Shown here: positions 60,420 to 64,000 of the stretch, piece after piece
Position numbering within the stretch: the first letter of the stretch is position 1
Layout of the letters: each line of letters starts with the position of its first letter
Source of the DNA: Gemmatimonadaceae bacterium
GTDB taxonomy: Bacteria; Gemmatimonadota; Gemmatimonadetes; Gemmatimonadales; Gemmatimonadaceae
Assembly: GCA_036504815.1 (NCBI GenBank)
Contig: DASXUN010000012.1
Location: forward strand, 124,001 to 188,000
Direction: 5' to 3'
Length of the DNA: 64,000 nt
Made by a program: the position numbers and the translations under genes
Notes under the pieces: generated by a model
Told to the model about the DNA's origin: nothing
Seen by the model: the letters and a program-made list of their open reading frames with translations, nothing else
The model's database searches: none

Positions 60420-61582
60420 CGGCGCCCCAGGGCCGCGTCGTACGCTTCGCGATAGCGCGCGCCAACGGCTTCGGGCGAGAAGTTGGCCAGTGCGCGCACG
60501 CGCGCGGTGACACCGGCGGCGCGCGCCTTCGTGGGGCGGTCCACGACGCCGTCCACGGCATGCGCTAGCGCGTCGATGTCGCCGCCGGGAACGAGCCAGC
60601 CGGTCACGCCATCGTGCACGACGTCAGTCAGGCCGCCGCTCGCATACGCGACCGTCGGCGTCTCGCAAAGCGCCGCCTCGATGCCGACGAGGCCCAGTCC
60701 TTCATCGGTCGACGGAATCACGAGTGCGGCGCTGCGCGCGTACAACGGTGCAAGGTCTGCCTGTGGGAGATGACCGAGCCACGTGACGCGCTCACCGACG
60801 CCGAGCTCCCGCGCGCGGGCCTGCAGCGCCTCGCGGTCGGGCCCGTCCCCCACGACGTCGAGCGTCCAGGGCCGGCGGGCGCGCGCCATCGCCTGCAACA
60901 GGTGGTCGAGTCCCTTCTGCGCGTTGAGCCGCCCGACGAACAGCATGAGGTCCTTCTGGTGCGCGTCATTGGCGGGCGCGGTGAAGAGCGCGGTGGCGGC
61001 CGGCATCGGCGCGGTGCCGACGGGACGGCTGCCCAGGGCTTCGCGCGCCTGTCGGGCGAGCCAGCCCGACACGGCGAAGAGCGCGGCCGATTGCGCCGCG
61101 ACGCGCTGGAAAAGCGTGCGCGACGACGCCGAGCGCATCAGCCGCACGTCGGAGCCGTGCATCGTGAGAATCATCGGCGCGCCGTGGCCGCCGGCCTGCA
61201 TCCCCGACGGGAACCACCAGTGCGCGTGCACCAGGTCCGGGCGCCAGCCGCGAATGGCGGCGCGTGCCGCGCGCCGTCCGCGCCACAGCAGCAGTGCCAG
61301 TGCGGTCTTGCCGCGCAACGAGGCGCTCACCTGCTCCGCCATCGTTCCGGTATAAGCGAGCGTCTCCCACGACCGCGGCGCGTAGCGATAGCGCTGCACC
61401 TGGACGCCGTCGATGGTGTCCACGGCGGCAAGTCCGGGTGCGGACGGAGCGAGCACGCGCACCTCGCACCCCTGTGCCTGGACGGCGCGCGCCAGCGCGA
61501 GGACAAACGCTCCCGCCGCATCGCCCGCATGACGGGGAAATGCGTGCGTGACGAAGAGAACCCGCAGCGGCGGCTTGCTCAC
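60416..61582 (-). CDS. Family 4 glycosyltransferase
   Basis: 388 residues. GT-B fold. N-terminal acceptor half (VLFVTHAFPRHAGDAAGAFV, VHAHWWFPSGMQA, LTMHGSDVRLM), donor half with FVGRLNAQKGLDHLLQA, VGDGPDREALQ, and EX7E-type STDEGLGLVGIEAALCETP. Retaining transferase of cytoplasmic side; the sugar cannot be told. Coupled by 4-base overlaps on both sides. Confidence 0.9.
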   Translation of the reverse strand: MSKPPLRVLFVTHAFPRHAGDAAGAFVLALARAVQAQGCEVRVLAPSAPGLAAVDTIDGVQVQRYRYAPRSWETLAYTGTMAEQVSASLRGKTALALLLWRGRRAARAAIRGWRPDLVHAHWWFPSGMQAGGHGAPMILTMHGSDVRLMRSASSRTLFQRVAAQSAALFAVSGWLARQAREALGSRPVGTAPMPAATALFTAPANDAHQKDLMLFVGRLNAQKGLDHLLQAMARARRPWTLDVVGDGPDREALQARARELGVGERVTWLGHLPQADLAPLYARSAALVIPSTDEGLGLVGIEAALCETPTVAYASGGLTDVVHDGVTGWLVPGGDIDALAHAVDGVVDRPTKARAAGVTARVRALANFSPEAVGARYREAYDAALGRR

Positions 61583-62532
61583 GCCGACGGCGGCTGGGTG
61601 GTCTCGTCGATGCGGCGCCGCAGTTCACGCAGTTCCGCGCGCTGCACCGCGATCTGTTCGCCCAACAGGCCCGTGGCGAAGAAGATGCCGCCGAGGATCA
61701 GGCAGGTCTGGATGACCGTCCACACCGCGCGCACGCCGACGTTCTCGGTGAACAGCATGTAGAGGGCGACGAGTCCCGCGACGAATCCCGCGGCGAAGAG
61801 CAGCGCGCCGAGCATGCCAAAGGCGAGCAGCGGCTTCTGTCCGAAGCGCAGCTCGAACCAGACCGAGAGCATGTCGAGCACGCCGATGGGGATGCGCCCG
61901 ATCCCGAACTTGGACTTCCCCGCGTGCCGTGGATACAGGGGCACCGGAATCTCGCTGACCGTGAACCCCTGCTGCGCGGCGAGCACGATCATGTAGCGGT
62001 GCCAGTCGGGGCGCGACGGTTGCGCGTCCATGATCTCGCGGCGGTACGCCTTGACGTTGTTGAGGTCCTTCACGCGCACGTCGAAGAGCGCGCGGCTCAG
62101 GCCGTTGTAGATGCGCGAGACGAAGGCCTTCTCGTACTTGCCCTGCTTGAAGCCCGTCACCATGTCGCTTTCGCCGGCGAGGATGGGCGCGACGAGCCGC
62201 GGAATGTCCTCGGGCTTGAACTGGAGGTCGGCGGGATAGAAGACCAGCACGTCCGCGCGCGCGTTCAGGTAGCCGGTGCGCAACGCATCGGCGATGCCGC
62301 GCCGCGCGCGGTGCCGCACGGCACGCAAAAAGGGATACGTGGCGCGGAGCGTCTCGAGCAGCGCCCAGGTGCGGTCGGCGGAACCGTCGTCCACGACGAT
62401 CACCTCGTAGCGTTCAGCGCGCCCGGCGAAGGTCTGGGCACACAGCTCGAGAAAGAGCGGGAGGTTCTCCGCCTCGTCCTTGGCGGGCACCAGGACCGAG
62501 ACGTCTACTGTGGTGGGAACGGGCACGGGCAC
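61579..62532 (-). CDS. Membrane-anchored GT2 glycosyltransferase (ArnC/GtrB-like)
   Basis: 317 residues. GT2 domain (VLVPAKDEAENLPLFLE, VVDDGSADRTW, GIADALRTGY, metal motif FYPADLQFKP) followed by two C-terminal spans (about 220-285) and a coiled-coil tail. This layout matches polyisoprenyl-phosphate glycosyltransferases. The DXD-like motif is PADLQ where many members have DADLQ, so one metal-binding Asp is Pro. The gene sits upstream of four other glycan genes with overlaps. Seventy-five bases separate it from rpoN. Confidence 0.87.
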   Translation of the reverse strand: MPVPVPTTVDVSVLVPAKDEAENLPLFLELCAQTFAGRAERYEVIVVDDGSADRTWALLETLRATYPFLRAVRHRARRGIADALRTGYLNARADVLVFYPADLQFKPEDIPRLVAPILAGESDMVTGFKQGKYEKAFVSRIYNGLSRALFDVRVKDLNNVKAYRREIMDAQPSRPDWHRYMIVLAAQQGFTVSEIPVPLYPRHAGKSKFGIGRIPIGVLDMLSVWFELRFGQKPLLAFGMLGALLFAAGFVAGLVALYMLFTENVGVRAVWTVIQTCLILGGIFFATGLLGEQIAVQRAELRELRRRIDETTQPPSA

Positions 62533-62607
62533 AGTGTGGGCACGGAAAGGGTCACGGGCGGGCCGGCAGCGGCCGGCGGCGAAGAAGCACGGAGCATGTC
62601 GTCACGG

Positions 62608-64000
62608 CTAGACCCGCTTGCGCATGCGCGCCGGGAGGACATGCAGCTGATCCCGGTACTTGGCGACGGTGCGCCGGGCGATGCGGATGCCCTCGCGCTC
62701 GAGGATCTCCACAATTGCCTGGTCGGTGAGCGGATCCTTCGGGTCCTCGTCCTTCACGAGCTTCTCGATCTTGTCCTTGATGCCGCGCGCCGACACGTCC
62801 TCGCCGTCGGTGGTGGCGATGCCGGACGAGAAGAAGAACTTCAGGGGCAGCACGCCACGCGGCGTCTGCACGTACTTGTCGCTCGTCACGCGGCTGACCG
62901 TGGACTCGTGCATCCCGATCACGTCGGCCACCTCGCGCAGCGTCAGCGGCTTGAGGTGCTGCACGCCCTTCTCGAAGAAGTCGCGCTGCCGGTCGACGAT
63001 GAAGTGCATCACCTTGAGCATCGTGTGGCGCCGCTGCTCGATGGCCTGGATCAGCCACTGCGCGGCGTTGAGCTTGCTGGCGATGAATTCCTTGTGCTCG
63101 GTCGTGAACTTCTTGCGGTCCCGCGCCATCTCCTGGTACACGCGGCTCAGGCGCAGGCGCGGGATGTTGGTGTCGTTGAGGAAGACGAGGTACTGGCCGT
63201 CCACCTTCTCCACGACGAGGTCGGGGATCACGTAGCCGTCGGGCGTTGAGCTCTTGTTGAAGCCGGGCTTCGGGTTGAGCTTCGCGATCTGGTCGGCGGC
63301 ATGCTGCACCTCCAGCGGCGTGGTTCCGACGCGACGCGCGATCTCCACCCAGCGGTGCGACGTCAGTTCGTCGAAGTGCTCGCTGAGGATGCGCCGGGCC
63401 AGCGCCACGTCGTCCGTCGATTCGCGCAGCTGGAGCAGCAGGCATTCGCGCAGGTCGCGCGCCCCCACCCCCGGCGGATCGAGCGCCTGGATGATGGCGA
63501 GCATCTCCTCGGCCTCGGCCATCGTGAAGAACGGCAGGTCGGCGCCGTCCCGTCCGGTGGCGTCGGCGCTGCGCTCGATCTCGGCATTGATGCCGCGGAG
63601 GATCTCCTCGAGGTCGCAGGCGAGGTATCCGTCGTCATTGATGTCGCCAATGAACTCCTCGGCCAGCACCTGCTGGCGCGGGGTGAGCTGGATGAGCGCG
63701 AGCTGCTCGCGCAGGTCGTCCTCCAGCCCGCCGCGGGCGACGCTCACCGGCTCGGTGTACTCGCGCGCCTCGTAGCTCTCGCGGGCCCCGGAAACATCGA
63801 AGCCGTCGAGGAGGATGTCCTCCCAGTCGGTTTCCTGCTGCCGAGGATCGGTTTCGGGCGTCGGGGCGGACGATTCCAGCGGCACCTCGAACGCGTCGCC
63901 CGCGGTGCTGGAGCCTTCCTCATTCTCGTCGGCGTCACCAGTCTCGTCGTCGCCATCCTCTTCAATGAGTTCGAGGAACGGATTGACGAGCAGCTCCTGC
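62608..64000 (-). CDS. rpoN: RNA polymerase sigma-54 factor, N-terminus outside the window
   Basis: Partial: 464 residues visible; the first part of region I is cut off by the window edge (the reading continues through QELLVNPFLELIEED at the right end). The core-binding domain is at mid protein. HTH TLREVADVIGMHESTVSRVT and the RpoN box ARRTVAKYRDQL near the C-terminus bind the -12 and -24 elements. A very acidic stretch (region II) lies between about 63780 and 63970. An apparent GTG start at 63885 is internal. Directs enhancer-dependent transcription; target genes in this window are not evident. Confidence 0.95.
   Translation of the reverse strand, partial: QELLVNPFLELIEEDGDDETGDADENEEGSSTAGDAFEVPLESSAPTPETDPRQQETDWEDILLDGFDVSGARESYEAREYTEPVSVARGGLEDDLREQLALIQLTPRQQVLAEEFIGDINDDGYLACDLEEILRGINAEIERSADATGRDGADLPFFTMAEAEEMLAIIQALDPPGVGARDLRECLLLQLRESTDDVALARRILSEHFDELTSHRWVEIARRVGTTPLEVQHAADQIAKLNPKPGFNKSSTPDGYVIPDLVVEKVDGQYLVFLNDTNIPRLRLSRVYQEMARDRKKFTTEHKEFIASKLNAAQWLIQAIEQRRHTMLKVMHFIVDRQRDFFEKGVQHLKPLTLREVADVIGMHESTVSRVTSDKYVQTPRGVLPLKFFFSSGIATTDGEDVSARGIKDKIEKLVKDEDPKDPLTDQAIVEILEREGIRIARRTVAKYRDQLHVLPARMRKRV

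Overview
High-GC, densely packed chromosomal DNA of a diderm bacterium. A full lipid A / outer-membrane assembly operon (bamA, skp, lpxD, an lpxC-fabZ fusion, lpxA, lpxB, lpxK) lies beside Gram-positive-style genes (mcsA-mcsB-clpC arginine phosphorylation, bacillithiol bshC). Together with the gene order, base composition and many Gemmatimonas-like families, this suggests a member of the Gemmatimonadota. That placement is inference; there is no rRNA in the window. I see no phage, transposase, CRISPR array or other mobile element.

Layout. Positions 1-2.7 kb hold the end of a DUF5683-like gene, a receiver-GGDEF protein with a GGDDF motif, and a zinc-ribbon/proline-rich protein. Positions 2.9-11.6 kb run prfB (with its programmed +1 frameshift), lysS, a LolC/E-type permease, lolD, mcsA, mcsB and clpC, ending in a hairpin that merges with the bamA promoter. 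Positions 11.7-21.8 kb are the envelope operon, which includes a Gfo/Idh oxidoreductase and a DUF374 (LpxJ-like) acyltransferase. Positions 21.8-33.1 kb carry Glu dehydrogenase, rlmH, bshC, murJ, uvrC, thrC, larC and a TPR protein, mostly separated by short structured spacers. Positions 33.2-40.05 kb are a tightly overlapping run: DUF512 radical SAM, der, plsY, gpsA, merR, surE, pcm, acylphosphatase, apt.

Positions 40.05-45.7 kb hold secreted hydrolases (M28 peptidase, PIG-L-like protein, PBP4-type carboxypeptidase), tRNA-Arg(CCT), a beta-propeller-like lipoprotein and a small membrane protein. Positions 45.7-52.8 kb (minus strand) encode a YbhFSRG-like efflux system: TetR regulator, TolC-like channel, HlyD-like adaptor, two ATPases and two permeases. 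Positions 53-55.2 kb hold a CapA-like protein and a YfgM-like TPR protein. Positions 55.5-64 kb (minus strand) are rpoN (truncated by the window edge), four envelope-glycan genes, a YfhO-like membrane protein and dapF.

Most genes within operons overlap by 1, 4 or 8 bases, so translation is probably coupled. Where spacers exist, two patterns recur: a -10-like box TAnnTT, in the best cases with a TTGAC -35 box 17 bases upstream, and a GC-rich hairpin starting almost exactly at the predicted transcription start. Several spacers also hold low-complexity or palindromic elements unlike normal spacer DNA (2712-2815, 5516-5590, 28979-29020, 30173-30295). These spacer signals, a divergent and compositionally odd dapF, and the unexplained oxidoreductase in the lpx operon are the points most worth a second look. 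No clearly new multi-gene system is evident.
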